From Pachyseris speciosa (Eukaryota > Cnidaria > Anthozoa > Scleractinia > Pachyseridae), in NCBI GenBank assembly GCA_016490735.1, contig JAEMWC010000241.1, positions 582,001 to 646,000 on the forward strand: a stretch of 64,000 nucleotides of DNA, given 5' to 3'. This document shows positions 23,491-34,918 of this stretch, in pieces. A model generated the notes under the pieces. That model did no database searches, had not been told where the DNA came from, and saw only the letters and a list, made by a program, of their open reading frames with translations. Numbering within the stretch: the stretch's first letter is position 1; each line of letters opens with the position of its first letter. Both the position numbers and the translations under genes were made by a program.

Positions 23491-24302
23491 GTGTGGCTGT
23501 GGAATTTTTGACAACCCTATATGAAGAAGGATTGAGTTACAGCAGTATAAACTCAGCAAGGTGTGCTCTGTCTGCTATTTTGGACACTCCTGACTCAGTT
23601 CACCCAAGTTTTGGTGAGCACCCTGATGTTAAGAGGTTCATGAAAGGCATTTTCCAAAGCAGGCCCCCACTTCCTCGTTATAGTAAAACGTGGGATGTCA
23701 ACTTGGTTCTCCAGTATATTGGTGCTATGGGCAACTTCCAGGATCTCTCACTGAAGGACTTGACTTTGAAACTTGTCATGTTAGTTGGATTAACCACAGC
23801 TCAGAGAGGACAGTCTCTACACCTTTTAGACACTTTAGGGATGGTTCAAGAGGAGGCTGCCTATACGTTTATGCTCAACAGTAACTTAAAACAGAGCAAA
23901 CCTGGTAGGTCATCCTCTGACCTAATCATTAAATTAACTGCTTATCCACATGACAGTAATCTTTGTGTTGTTAGCACTTGTTCCGTGTACCTTGATAAAA
24001 CTAAGTTGCTGCGTGGTAGTGAATCACGATTGTTTATAACCCATTTGAAGCCACATAAGAGAGCTAGTAGAGACACAATCAGACGTTGGATCCAGCAAAT
24101 GATGTCTAGGGCAGGCATTGATGTTACAGTTTACAAACCTCATAGTGTTAGATCAGCTGCTGCTTCCAAGGCTAAAGCTAATAATGCCTCCCTCATAGAG
24201 ATTATGAAAACTGCAGGTTGGGCCTCTGTTGCCACTTTTGCCAGGTTTTATGACAGAAAGATTGAACCAGACCGTTCTTTTGCAACCAGTGTACTGAGCT
24301 AA
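23127..24302 (+). CDS. DIRS ORF3, tyrosine recombinase
   Basis: 391 residues from ATG at 23,127, overlapping the end of the RT frame in another phase, as is usual for DIRS elements. An N-terminal SAM-like DNA-binding region (SWRQSSQKQYDAHIKKW, then FLTTLYEEGLSYSSINSARC) precedes the catalytic domain. Catalytic residues are visible: Arg in LTTAQRGQSL, the H-x-x-R box in YKPHSVRSAA, and Tyr in ATFARFYDRK. It would insert the circular cDNA by site-specific-type strand exchange. The frame is complete with no visible defect. Confidence 0.95.
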   Translation: MSGKNSSKQSRGNTGSTFLDISKLVPKTSKTTSGPAIGDQPQGNTADTSRVPETSPTEEKVESVSVSFMRRLYQNRGFSEKATNIVLQSWRQSSQKQYDAHIKKWLLFCTKRQTDPICPSISVAVEFLTTLYEEGLSYSSINSARCALSAILDTPDSVHPSFGEHPDVKRFMKGIFQSRPPLPRYSKTWDVNLVLQYIGAMGNFQDLSLKDLTLKLVMLVGLTTAQRGQSLHLLDTLGMVQEEAAYTFMLNSNLKQSKPGRSSSDLIIKLTAYPHDSNLCVVSTCSVYLDKTKLLRGSESRLFITHLKPHKRASRDTIRRWIQQMMSRAGIDVTVYKPHSVRSAAASKAKANNASLIEIMKTAGWASVATFARFYDRKIEPDRSFATSVLS

Positions 24303-24366
24303 GTTCAAGTTGCTATTAAACTTGTTTCTTGCAATTTATTCGTGTGCTATCAGTTGCTTTAAAATC

Positions 24367-24485
24367 TCACGTGACTTCGTAGTGCGCATGATGACGAGGC
24401 AGAATCAAAAATTAAACGAGACTTACCTTAAGTCGATGTTTGATTGGGATTCTGCCGAGTCATCAGTAGCACAAGAAGTCACGCC
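24367..24485. other. DIRS internal complementary region
   Basis: 24,367-24,405 is the reverse complement of the element's left end; 24,403-24,485 is the reverse complement of its right end. The two meet at a shared AAT. In the DIRS replication model this block serves as the bridge for completing and circularising the cDNA. Confidence 0.92.
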
Positions 24486-24568
24486 CATGCCCTGTGTAGG
24501 CATAATATATACCCACCCGCACTTCTTGTGCTATTATCTGCCTGATTAGCACACTCAAGGCCGTAAAG

Positions 24569-24680
24569 ACTGACCACTTGGGCGGCTGGTGCTTTCTCAC
24601 GTGACTTCTTGTGCTACTGATGACTCGGCAGAATCCCAATCAAACATCGACTTAAGGTAAGTCTCGTTTAATTTTTGATT
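24569..24680 (-). repeat. DIRS right inverted terminal repeat with extension
   Basis: 24,569-24,635 pairs with the left repeat. 24,636-24,680 is a right-only extension that pairs with the second half of the internal complementary region. Confidence 0.9.
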
Positions 24681-24799
24681 TTACCTTCTGCCCCCTCCAT
24701 CACTACGAGTTCAACAAAATGGCGGCAAAACATTTATCACGTGATTACTCTCTTGACCGCGCTCGGCCCAGGAAGATTGCATAAAACCGGACAGAGGTT

Positions 24800-25039
24800 T
24801 AAACAAATATTTCAAGGTTTGGATTGAATCAAATCTCGAAGCATTGGATTAAATGATAAAAATCAAAAGATTGAATTGAATGAAAATTTATATTTACAAT
24901 TAGATTGAATGACTTTTCACTGGTTTTAATTGGTGGATTATGGATTGAATGAATTTTCACTAGTTTAAATTTAAACCAATATTTGGTGGATTAAACATAT
25001 ATTTCAAGGATTAAATTTTGCTACAAATGGCTTGCCATA
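24800..25039. mobile_element. Remnant end of an IS3EU-like element
   Basis: It ends ctacaaatggcttgccata, the same terminus as the elements at 10,565 and 38,855. It is preceded by a degenerate 'ggattgaatgaa/ggattaaa' tandem repeat, again a subterminal repeat. The opposite end was not found. Confidence 0.45.
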
Positions 25040-25574
25040 CCCCACCCACAAGCTCTAAAAATGCCTTCTCAGAACTTGAAAACATTTCCGCGCAAATTCA
25101 GTTCAATCTGTGCAATTCTTACGTTTGTAACCCTTTGGCTCTCACATCGGCCGAAACCTGCCATGCAGAACCACGCCCCTTGTACCACTTGTGACATCAT
25201 CAGTTTTAACGCTCACAGACAACTTTCACATGTCACGCGTAGGGGGGAGAGATATTTCAAATCATACCTGAATGAGCATGATTCCATCAAACAGGCTGGA
25301 GAAGACGCAAGAAAAATCAAGTGACCCAAATATCTGAATGAAAATCTTGTTCCACTAACCATGTGCACTTCCTTCCATCCAATCCTACGATCCTAAACGT
25401 TTTCCCAAAATCTTTCCCCACAGAAAGGAAGCCCCAAAAGATGCCCAGTAAGAGGGAAAGAAAAAGAGGCAAGAAAAGGGAAGGAGAGAACTCTAAATTT
25501 TCAGAATTTTGTTTTCTGCCTATGCCCGAACTTGGAAACCATCAGGAACAGAAGGGCGTGATGAGCTCGGCCAG

Positions 25575-26100
25575 GAGTTCAAGTCAAGTTAAAGTTCAAA
25601 TTTATTAAAATTAACAACATAATACAAAACAGCGCTAACCCGCAAATAGCTAAGGCTAATCTAGGCGGGTAGCGGGTAGGACTGTTTAAAGAGTAAGTAT
25701 AATAATTGTGAGTATGGGATAAGTGAAGAGATAAAATAAATATACAAGCACGTTGAATAAATAAACAAATAAGTAAATAAATAAGTAAATAAATAGATAA
25801 GACAGCAATTGCAGTTAGATAAAGCTACTTTGAGTAATTATTTTGAAATTTTTTTGATTAAGAAAGGTGTGCCAACATAATTGTCCACTTCCATTAAGAC
25901 TTGTAAGAGTCAATTTTGTAGATTTTTCTTTAATACAAACTTCGATAATTTACGTAATTCTTGGGGTATGCTATTCCATATTTTGGCCCCTAGTCTTAAA
26001 AAAGATTTTGATAGATGGTTACATCTTGAATATTTTATATGATAATTGCCTACTAAAGAAAATCTCGTATTGTAATTATGCAACTCATTTGAACAAGGCT
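25575..26100 (-). mobile_element. 3' end of a LINE (antisense)
   Basis: On the minus strand a C-terminal LINE ORF2 segment is readable, with LSKSFLRLGAKIWNSIPQEL followed by RKLSKFVLKKNLQN and a stop. An A/T-rich 3' untranslated region with aataaataagtaaataaata-like tail sequence follows. Only the last portion of the element is present, as expected for a 5'-truncated LINE copy. Confidence 0.7.
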
Positions 26101-26109
26101 GTGACTAAA

Positions 26110-26235
26110 AGTGGGACGGGGACGTGGGACTTGGGACGCGAGGACACGGGGACGCCGGGACGTGGGACTTGGTGATGCGGGGACGTGGGACTCGGGGACG
26201 TGGGGACGTGGGGACGTGGGACTCGGGGACGTTTC
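26110..26235. repeat. GC-rich minisatellite (gggacgtgggactc units)
   Basis: About nine variant copies of a 7-14 bp unit built on ggggacgtgggac. It is much more GC-rich than its surroundings and follows the upstream edge of the LINE fragment. Confidence 0.85.
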
Positions 26236-26610
26236 ATGTACTGATCGCAGAACTTAAAATTACTGCTATCCGACGTTTCGATGATGCTATCATTCACTCT
26301 TTCTTTATAATTTCATGTAAATGGCACAGTACAATAAACGTTTCTTTTCTTTTGTGATTGCACGTTCAACGTTGGTTTAAGATCTTCGCCGGATGATTTA
26401 TATCATCTCGTGAGTTAAAGCAGGACAAACGTCTATTCCGTGTATTGTTTTATAAACAGTCACTTTGCCTTGATAATGAGACGTCGGAGAGCTTCAATTT
26501 TAATTGCCAACGAGCCATCCGAGCGAAGACGCTCGGATGGCGAGGCGGCAGCAGAATAGAGCCGCGCAAGAAATGGCAATAGGCAGAAAAATTCTCGATC
26601 GAGCTTCAAC

Positions 26611-27790
26611 AAGACGCTCTGTGAGCGTTAACTCGGGATACTTTTTTGTTCCAGAAGCCGGACGCACGCTTTCTGATTCTCGAAACTATCCGGCTTATGG
26701 TTTGCTTTTGGGTTCACGTAAGACCTTTTTGTTCACGTTCGAGCAAAGCTTGTTAAACCGTTTTGAGAGTTGCCATCCATATTCCTTGTCAGCTGTTGTT
26801 GTTTACTTCTAGATTAAGTGGCAACATCTGGAGTTTTTTCTCTCTGCGAAGCTTGAAAACAAACTTGAAAACACAAGGCGAATCGTTTCTGTGTATGTGA
26901 CATGTCCAGATGTCGCGCATTGCAAAAAGAACTTAAAATTTAAACTGCTCCATTTTCAAAACAAAGCGTGTTACTTGGCTTAAATGTCATTTACCTGATG
27001 AAGGTAAAAAATCTAAATGTTTAATTTTAGTTTTTTTTTCTGACGCACGTGAAAACCAAAAATTCGCAAACTTGTCTCTAAATATAGAACTGTCACAGCG
27101 ATTGAGTTATGGTATAATCCGGATCAAATTACATCAAAACAACTTTGCGATTATCTAAATATAGAACTGTCACAACGTTCTAATTCGAGTCGATACTCAC
27201 AGTACGTGCGAGGCTTCCAACCTTGTCTTAAATTCGGCAAACCTTTTCACACGGACAGTCTGCACTGTATTAAAATCCAGTTTCTCAACTTTACAAAGAT
27301 ATGTGCAGGAAAATTTGTTCCGCGGTCGAAGTGGATTATTTAACCTTGAGTGTTCACTTGCGGTCACGTATTAAATGGAAGGTATCACATTACGAAAACA
27401 ACTTTGTGCAAATCAGTAATTTTTCTGTCACAGCATTCGATTTCGACTTGTGATATCGATTACACGTGCGAGGCTTCCAACTTTTTCTTAACACTCGGCA
27501 AACCTTTTCACGGGGACAGACTGTGCTGTCTTAAAATATCTAGCTTCACAACTCAAACACGATGAATTTGCATAACTTGTAAACAACCGTCGCGTGATGT
27601 TAGCCTTTCGACCTTTGGACTATGTGGTTTGCTTTAACCAATGAACACACCGCCACGTGCCTGCTATTGTGCATTGGCCAATCCAAACACCGGAACGTAA
27701 TTGTGTTGTCAATTTTGCTGCACAGGAAAAAACAAAAAGACTGAAATCTGACACATTTTATAACTCGGTATACTTACAGTATCCCGAGTA
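26611..27790. repeat. 1.2 kb dispersed repeat, copy A
   Basis: It is highly similar to 55,966-57,249 in the same orientation. The core is bounded by actcgggatact (26,631) and its inverse agtatcccgagt (27,778-27,789), which suggests a non-autonomous DNA transposon. The interior contains short internal duplications (gaggcttccaac, aaaccttttcac). No coding capacity. Confidence 0.8.
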
Positions 27791-29754
27791 AAAAGTGTAA
27801 CCTAATGTAATGTAGATTCCCCTGAGACTTTGGTTTCAGCCAATTGCAACGACGGAACCATTGGAACCAATGAAAAGACGTGTTAGATTTTGGTGTTAAC
27901 CAATCAAACGGCGGTACTTGGCGCACAAGCGTTCCTTCCCTTTCGTTGCCGCTTGTTTCGTATATTTGCCTACTGAGATTCTGAGGGATTTGGAGGCTTG
28001 TTCGGCGTTTGTTTGGAGACTTTTCGAGTTCTTGAGGAAAGAACACAGTTGCTCTGTATGGACAAAAAGACACTACAACAGTTTCCGTTCGAACAACGCA
28101 ACGAATTCACGCTAAAGGACAGCGCGGTCAAATACTGTCAAAAGTCATTTTAAGGTCGGCACACACGGAGGGACTAGTCCCTGCGACTAGTCCCCGCGAC
28201 TAGTCCCGGGGACTAGTTTGTTTGAATTCGTGGGACAAGTCGCAGGGACTTGTCCCCTCAAATTATGCTGGTCCCTGCGTGTGAACTGTTCGTGGGACTA
28301 GTCCCTGCGACCAGTCCCTTCGTGTAAACTCTTCAGGGGACAAGTTGCAGGGACTAGTCGCAGGGCCCTCGTGTGTGCCGACCTTTATGTTTTGAGGACG
28401 CGGTGTACTTCTCGAGGAAATATCGCATACTGCACTAAAAAAAACAAGGTCAAAAGACATTCAGTTTCATTCGAAGTTACAGCGTTGTGCTTTTTTTCTG
28501 CATAAAAATTCCGATGCTACATGTACGTTCATGCAATGTATGGCCGTTCGTTCAACGAATCAAGATCGCTGCGGTTCATCGCGGACACTGTCATCAAAAG
28601 CGATCAAAATTTCAAGAATTAGCAGTCTATTTCTCGACGAAAATGCACAGTGTACAAGTACACGAATAGCGTAGTTGCTAGCTAGTAATCGCTTGGCAAG
28701 CGTAAGGAATTAAAGGCTGGTGCGGTTGATTGAACAAGTTTCCAAAGCCGACCACATGTATTGACACCTGCGCGTATCGAATTTCATGTAGAAATTATGC
28801 GTGTCTGTGACAAAAACATGCAACACTCAGTTATTGCGAGATATTGTAGTGGTGTGGTCAGTCCTTGGCCAATGTTCTTCCTCAAGCGTTGATTTCTGCG
28901 AATCGCGGCCCATCTGTCAGTTGTAAGAGGTTTGCATTTTTAGAAACACATCGCTTACTGAAAGACTACTCTTGCATCGTTTCCCTTCCTTCGAGTAGCT
29001 GAAGGAATATGTAAACGATGTGGACGAGTATTTTGTAATTGCTCCAAGTTGCTTTTCAAGATGTGATCCCGATTTGCTCGAAAGGTCTATCGAGTGATCA
29101 GTCAAGCGACAAGCTCATTATATCTGATCTTGCGAGACGCGATCCTCGACTCGATTTCTCGATAGCTGAGCCTCGATCCTCGATACTCGCAGGAATCGAG
29201 GAACGAGGATCAACTTACTTTTAACCGGTACTGTAGGTGAAAGTTGTGAACTCAAAGGCATGGTACGTTGTGTCGGTCATCATTTCACGGTAGCTGTAAG
29301 TAGTCACAGTGAATGGATATATGTAGATGATTTGAGTGTTTCAGTCTCGTTGGCACTCTACTGATCGATAGGTATACCTAGTATTTTTACTGCTGTTTAT
29401 CAGTAAACCTTTAACCAGTCGGAGACTAAATGGAAAACTAAAACAATCCACCGTCTATCAATGAAAAAAGATGTATTTATTACCCACTCCTTCTCACGTT
29501 GAAACGTCTGCAAAACATTCTTTTTTACTCCGATACTATTGAGAAACGCTGCAACCTTTTCCACCTAAAGATATCGGCCATGAGGTGATTAAAGAGTATA
29601 TTGCAATAGTTTACAATGTATTTCAACGTAAGATTACGTCTTGAGGAGTAAAGGGCTCTTAAAAATTACCTCTTCTCTACCGTTGTTGATCTCCGTTTCC
29701 GCCATTTTGGAGACAGATTTTGCTCCCGCGATACTTTCGCTTTGATACCGCTGA
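27791..29754. other. No gene seen apart from one MITE
   Basis: Short open frames only. A 231-bp MITE is at 28,154-28,384. Confidence 0.4.
28154..28384. mobile_element. 231-bp MITE with TTA duplication and ggactagtcc repeats
   Basis: TTA at 28,151-28,153 and 28,385-28,387 flanks ends aggtcggcacacacg and the inverse cgtgtgtgccgacct. The interior is a run of the palindrome ggactagtcc and variants. PIF/Harbinger-like by target. Confidence 0.85.
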
Positions 29755-29879
29755 TCCAACTCGAACTCAAACTCAGCAACTCGAACTCGTACTCAACAAC
29801 TCGAACTCGTACTTAGCAACTCGAAATCGTACTTAGCAACTCGAACTCACAAGAATTTTATAGATGTCCCTTCAAAGCT
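29755..29879. repeat. Degenerate (actcga)n repeat with conserved flank
   Basis: Same structure as 9537-9632, including the following gatgtccctt block. It abuts the 5' truncation point of the target LINE. Confidence 0.6.
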
Positions 29880-29971
29880 TCCGTAGGTAACTGTTCTGTC
29901 TCGTTCGAGAAATTTAACATCTTATCTCCAGAGGATGCAAGAGATCTGATTTGTCGTGCAGCCAAGAAGTC
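29880..29971 (+). mobile_element. 5' piece of the L2/CR1-like LINE targeted by the giant transposon
   Basis: The frame reads FEKFNILSPEDARDLICRAA then KKS, and continues exactly at 46,852 as CPLDPMPTTLVTQ. This is the segment just ahead of the reverse-transcriptase domain. The last ten bases (CCAAGAAGTC, 29,962-29,971) are the left target-site duplication. Confidence 0.85.
29962..29971. other. Left target-site duplication
   Basis: CCAAGAAGTC, identical to 46,842-46,851. Confidence 0.9.
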
Positions 29972-30149
29972 GGGAGTTAATATAAGTAAAAATTTTGTAA
30001 TGAATTATATCTATAGAGAAATTATGAAAATTTGCAATAAAACATCTCTGTATATTTTTTTCAAAATATTTTGATTTCTAATATAACAGATCCAAATTTC
30101 GCCGTTAACTAACCTCGAATTATTCGCTTTGTACATATATGCATATAAG

Positions 30150-31025
30150 AGAATCAGTGACTTCGCGATTAATTAACTGCGAAATGTTCGTCCTAATATA
30201 TGAGGGAATCAGGGACTTCGCGATTAATTAACTGCGAAATGTTCGTCTGATTATGTTAAGCAATCAGTGACTTCGCGATTAATTAACTGCGAAACGTTCG
30301 TCTGAATATATGAGGGAATCAGTGACTTCGCGATTAATTAACTGCGAAATGTTCGTCTGAATATATAAGGAAATCAGGGACTTCGCGATTAATTAACTGC
30401 GAAATGTTCGTCTGAATATATGAGGGAATCAGTGACTTCGCGATTAATTAACTGCGAAATGTTCGTCTGAATATATGAGGGAATCAGGGACTTCGCGATT
30501 AATTAACTGCGAAATGTTCGTCTGAACATATAAGGAAATCAGGGACTTCGCGATTAATTAACTGCGAAATGTTCGTCTGAATATATAAGGAAATCAGGGA
30601 CTTCGCGATTAATTAACTGCGAAATGGTTGTCTGAATATATAAGGAAATCAGGGACTTCGCGATTAATTAACTGCGAAATGGTTGTCTGAATATATTAGG
30701 GAATCAGTGACTTCGCGATTAATTAACTGCGAAATGTTCGTCTGAATATATGAGGGAATCAGTTACTTCGCGATTAATTAAATGCGAAATGTTCGTCTAC
30801 ATATATCAAGGAATCAGGGACTTCGCGATTAATTAACTGCGAAATGTTCGTCTACATATATAGGGAAATCAGGGACTTCGCGATTAATTAACTGCGGAAT
30901 GGTTGTCTGAATATATTAGGGAATCAGTGACTTCGCGATTAATTAACTGCGAAATGTTCGTCCTAATATATGAGGGAATCAGTTACTTCGCGATTAATTA
31001 AATGCGAAATGTTCGTCTGAATATT
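30150..31025. repeat. Left subterminal array, about 16 units of a 55-bp palindromic repeat
   Basis: Each unit contains the near-palindrome ttcgcgattaattaactgcg plus aa, followed by a variable atgttcgtctgaatatatgagg and gaatcagtgac spacer. The array is in inverse orientation to the one at the other end of the element, so the two together act as long terminal inverted repeats. Regular dyad sites suggest, but do not prove, binding sites for the element's transposase. Confidence 0.92.
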
Positions 31026-31029
31026 TGAG

Positions 31030-31115
31030 GTAAACCAGGCATAGAAATCAGAATGGTAGATTTGCAACATGTTTCTTATTTCCACTTGAAACTTACCCCG
31101 ATTGATAAGAGAAAA
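31030..31115. repeat. Inverted copy of the first-intron segment
   Basis: This block (aaaccaggcatagaaatcag to cttaccccgattgat) is the inverse of 31,790-31,875, which spans the exon-2 donor of the transposon gene. It lies between the minisatellite array and the first exon. Confidence 0.75.
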
Positions 31116-31487
31116 GGGAAGACAAGAGATGAGAGAGAAGAACAAAAAAACCCGATATCCTAGTGAAACAAACTTCACGATGTCTTACGCGTCCTTCTAT
31201 CTTTTTTCCGCTGTCTTCTGTTTCTGTGCAAAATAAATTCACACCTTAATGTGTAATATTTCTGTCACCTTTGCTATTTCTTTTCAAAAATCCCCGGGTT
31301 TGTCATGGGCGTGGTAAACGCCATTTGAAATTGGTTTGCTGTTATCGCATTACAAACTCTTATTGTTAATTTCTCAGTCTTTTATTTCATTGTCTGTTTG
31401 AAGCAGTACACGTGGATTCGCGATTAGCTGTTACAGTGATTTCCCCTTCGTTTTACTATATAATCGTCGGCGTTTAACTGTATAGAC

Positions 31488-31799
31488 ATGGCATCCTCTC
31501 AGCCAAGCCAAAAGTGTGTCAAGTCGTATGCTGAGGTTGTTAGTGGAGGAACATTTTCGTGGTCACATTTGCAGACAGAAAACGAAGAACGTGCCATGAT
31601 CCTTGCCATCAGGAACTCATTGCAAGGGGAAACGGTTCGTTCATCATTTCATCATCAGAGGCGATTCGCATATTGGTTTTGACTTACGTTTATTTTCTAT
31701 CATTCAGAGTGCTGCTGAAAACGGAGAAGTTCCTGGCGAGTTCATCTGCATGGACACCTCTGGATCAACAGGGAAACGTAAAGACAGGAGATCAATTGG
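31488..31799 (+). CDS. Candidate first two coding exons of the giant-transposon gene
   Basis: ATG at 31,488 opens 49 codons up to a weak donor (acg/gttcgt). The acceptor cattcag at 31,707 resumes in phase with SAAENGEVPGEFICMDTSGS and ends at a strong donor gtaagttt. Upstream, ttttactatataatc at about 31,450 is a possible core promoter. No domain is recognised. About 3.1 kb of intron with no detected exon follows, and the phase does not fit the next exon directly, so at least one exon is probably missing. Confidence 0.5.
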
Positions 31800-34700
31800 G
31801 TAAGTTTCAAGTGGAAATATAAAACATGTTGCAAATCTACCATTCTGATTTCTATGCCCAGTTTACATCACTGCGCAAAAGACATGATTGGAAACGAATC
31901 TTGGGCGATTTTGGAGCTCTGTTGTAGTGGTAATTGCGGCGAATAGCACGATCCAAAGTGAAACCTCGACTCTCTAATCAAAATTCCATGCCAATTTTGT
32001 TTCCTTGTTTCAGTCAACGAGAATTCGTCTGCAGGAAACGAAAGGTTCGTTTACGGTTTGTAGGAAAGAGAAGTTCGTTTGCACGAACGGAAAACCCGTC
32101 TGCAGCAGAAACGTAGGTTTGCTGTGGTATAATTTGCGTGGAATCCTAGCAGTTTCAAAGATTCAAAATTCTCACTCAACGAACACTAGACCTCTTTCCA
32201 TCAACTTCGCTCACTGTGTGCTCACTTTGAATCCGGGGCAGGATTTTCTTGAAGAAAAACGGGTTTATTAGAATTTACTTGCCCTAAGGTAAAACTGAAT
32301 GAAGACCAAGAACTTTTCGCTATGACAAAAGATTTGAATTTTAAAAATGCCAGAGCTCCCAGTGAGCAGTAAACCTTTTGTCCGATCACGGTAGCGGTGT
32401 GAAATCTCACTTTCACATCCATGACACCTAAGCATTCTTAAGACACCAAAATTGAATGCGTTTTCTTAGTGAATGTCAATTAGAATTTCTTGTGCGCATT
32501 TCTCACAAAAAGGTTAAAAAGATTAAACTGATTTGTTTCTAACGAAACTGTGATGATTCGACGGTGGGAGTGTTAACAAAGCACGAAAATTTGGTTTATC
32601 AACGGATTGGCCACCATTGAAGGTTATTTTAAAAAGCTGGCGTTTCAAGCACTGACCCTGTGTCAGACTGAATCGATTCGCTCTGACGAAAGGCTAACGC
32701 TCTAAAGCCTGGTTTCTATCTGATTCAACCGCAAACGATTGCAAACTTTGACAACACAAAGTTTTATCCCACGTTTCGGTTATAGGGGAATATCAAAATT
32801 ACGGGCTGCGGGCAATCTGTTGAGTTGATCAGAAAATGTAAAATTCTCGATGAACGGAATGTCGCCGAGATCCAGATGGTAGTGTTTTTGTTCCATTTTT
32901 GATTCCACAGAATCTTACGCAGATATCATTAATTTCTTTAATTTCATTAATTTCTTCCCACTTCATTTCAAAACTTTTCCCTTTTTGTTATTATCTTTAA
33001 AATCTTTCATGTTTTGGTAGCAAAGACACCAGTGCAGGGCAACCACTTCCATAACTGTCTCGTTAACGCTGCGGTGTTCGCGCATTGCTGGACATTGCTC
33101 TCAGATTTATTTACCACATTTGATGGCATCCAAACGTCACGCTACATAAATAACAGTCAGAAGCAAGTGTGCGTAAGAGCGAAATAACAAATTTGTATCG
33201 ATTTCAGCATCAAACACCCTTGAAAAAAAGTCACACCTCTTTGTTAAATGCCGTGAACACCTCCCACTCGCTCGAAAAACGAAAAGTGCACGCGATCTCT
33301 GTAAAACCTTGGAGAGTTTTGAAAAGTATTTCGCTGTCACAATACGTATTTGAATTCGATGAAAAACTATCGCAGTTTGCAGGATAGAGATTTTTTCACG
33401 AGCTAAACTCGTTTAAAAAAAATTGTCAAGTACTTGTGAAGAATTTAAATTTCGTGGCTGGTATGACGCGGCGTTTCGTCTCGGCGAAGAGACTCCTCAG
33501 ATACTTTTTGAATTTCCAGCAAACTCGTTCCCGTTCGCGAAGTTAAGATGTTAGCATGCAGTCTGGCCTTCTATCGCGGAAGGATTCCCGACCGCACATT
33601 CACGAGTTATATTCAATAAAACAAATTGTCAAGTACTTGTGAAGAATTTAAATTTCGTAGCTGATATGACGCGGCGTTTCGTCTCGGCCGAGAGACTTTT
33701 AAACTCGTTTAAAAGGGAAATTTAAATCACACTTTAAACAGGAAAAATTTTGGGATCAGTACAGTCGAACCTGTTTATAACGGCCACCCTCAGGACTTGA
33801 GGAACTGGCTACAGGTTCACTAAAAATACTCAATAGGCGTGGTCTCATGTCAATTTAAATGGCCTATCATACAAAACACTTCATGCAAGGAAATGATAGG
33901 ACAATCAAGACTTTTCCAAGCGATCAACACTAATTAAACAAAGTTCATTGCCAACTTATGACTTAATATAACGATATAATATACGTACCATTGTGTAAAA
34001 CTACTGTGCACCAAATTACCCTCTACTCTTCTTCTGTGCACGGCACTGTATTTTTATGACTTACAGCTCACAACAAAATATCTCATCGATTGCGTCATTT
34101 CATGGTTGTTTCGTTCAGTGTGCAGTGTGAAATTTTACTGATTAAAAGTAGCACAATAGGCAATAAAACTGTCCAAGTTAAAGTAGAAATACAGTAAGAA
34201 CTAGAGGAATTTCTATCTAATGAGTGAAGCATATTCAAAACGGAAATTTTTTTGCGTTCGTAATTTTGTACTGTACTTCAGCACATTGCGGACATCTGGA
34301 AAGCGTCAACGATGTTATAGTGATGATGGATCGCATTTTAAACGATAGATACCGCATAAAATGATATGTGGCTTAGTTTTCGTTCAATGATGGCTGCCTA
34401 ATACAGGTAAAAGTCGGAAAGACAAACATAGGACTGCTACAGGGTAGCCGCGGCCGCTTAATTGAGGTGGCCGCCTAATATAGGTAACAAATTTGTTCAC
34501 ACCGGAAACGAATTCTGGGTAATTTCATGATAACAGCGAAAGGGAAATTTAGGATGAGGGCTTCTGAAGTGGCCACTGGCTCGCTAGCTAGAGTGCTTGC
34601 TTGACAAACAAGTAACTGCTAGCATGACAAACGTGACGAGAAAGGTAGAGCCACCCTTGGTCTTGTGTTATGGTAACCCAAAATTATTGAATGAGTGGAT

Positions 34701-34918
34701 TGCCTTCTCCGAAAAACCGGAAAGAGAGAGCTTTTAATGCATGGTGAATGTTTGATATGATAATTAAAGCTAAGCCCCTGCATCCACCGAGTCCATAGTG
34801 TTATTTAATACCTTCGTTATAGTCCATAATTGTCTCGTTTGCCCCTGAAAGGCCACGTGATTCTCACACTATGCAACCTTTTAAGATGTGTAGAAAAGTG
34901 ATCTTCTTCCCTCCTCAG
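31800..34918. other. Long intron of the transposon gene
   Basis: It holds a direct repeat of about 80 bp (33,421-33,500 and 33,624-33,700, sharing ttgtcaagtacttgtgaaga) and a MITE-like block at 33,765-34,490. No further exon could be supported. Confidence 0.45.
33765..34490. mobile_element. Mariner-like MITE, degenerate
   Basis: It opens cagtcgaacctgtttataac followed by ggccacc and ends with ggtggccgcctaatataggt, an imperfect inverse. The ends belong to the same general class as the element at 49,448. Confidence 0.5.

Larger units (their letters stand above)
20051..24680 (+). mobile_element. Complete DIRS-type retrotransposon
   Basis: The 4,630-bp element has ATT at both edges, inverted terminal repeats (20,051-20,119 and 24,569-24,635, the right one extended to 24,680) and an internal complementary region (24,367-24,485). 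The internal region is the complement of the left end joined directly to the complement of the right end, overlapping by AAT. This structure, together with gag, RT/RNase H and tyrosine recombinase, defines the DIRS group, which integrates from a circular intermediate without target duplication. Here the host flanks join in frame with zero or one AAT left. All three long frames are open, so the copy looks young and potentially intact. Confidence 0.95.
16440..24700 (-). pseudogene. G2E3-like HECT E3 ubiquitin-ligase pseudogene, interrupted by two elements
   Basis: Read on the minus strand from ATG at 24,700. The N-terminus (MEGAEGK) is cut by the DIRS element and resumes at 20,050 with HRVAQMLENASNILREAAST. 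Decayed middle pieces follow (about 19,390-19,800, including GKKFPIIAANDFKFVKVRQK and MAGQGLLYVKVKEGFECLAR), then 17,450-17,782. The HECT domain covers 16,730-17,450 with the hallmark KDYGGPRKEWIRLVN, and 16,440-16,600 has the catalytic-cysteine region TAHTCSNN. In an intact gene this domain forms a ubiquitin thioester. Defects seen: stops after RSERL and after FNN, a frame change near 19,680, another near 19,460, one near 17,500 (after DPVEI), a stop after ADDYFY (17,192), and a shift after CSNNLVLL. The gene is dead even without the insertions. The G2E3-like label rests on HECT motifs only. Confidence 0.75.

Noticed and set aside
26085..26357. Pro/Arg- and Gly/Thr-rich open frames on both strands
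   Set aside because: Translation of the GC-rich minisatellite; no start context or splice support.
30150..31025. CRISPR-like repeat array
   Set aside because: The spacers are near-identical to each other, the array is mirrored at the other end of a transposon, and the surrounding genes are eukaryotic; it is a minisatellite.
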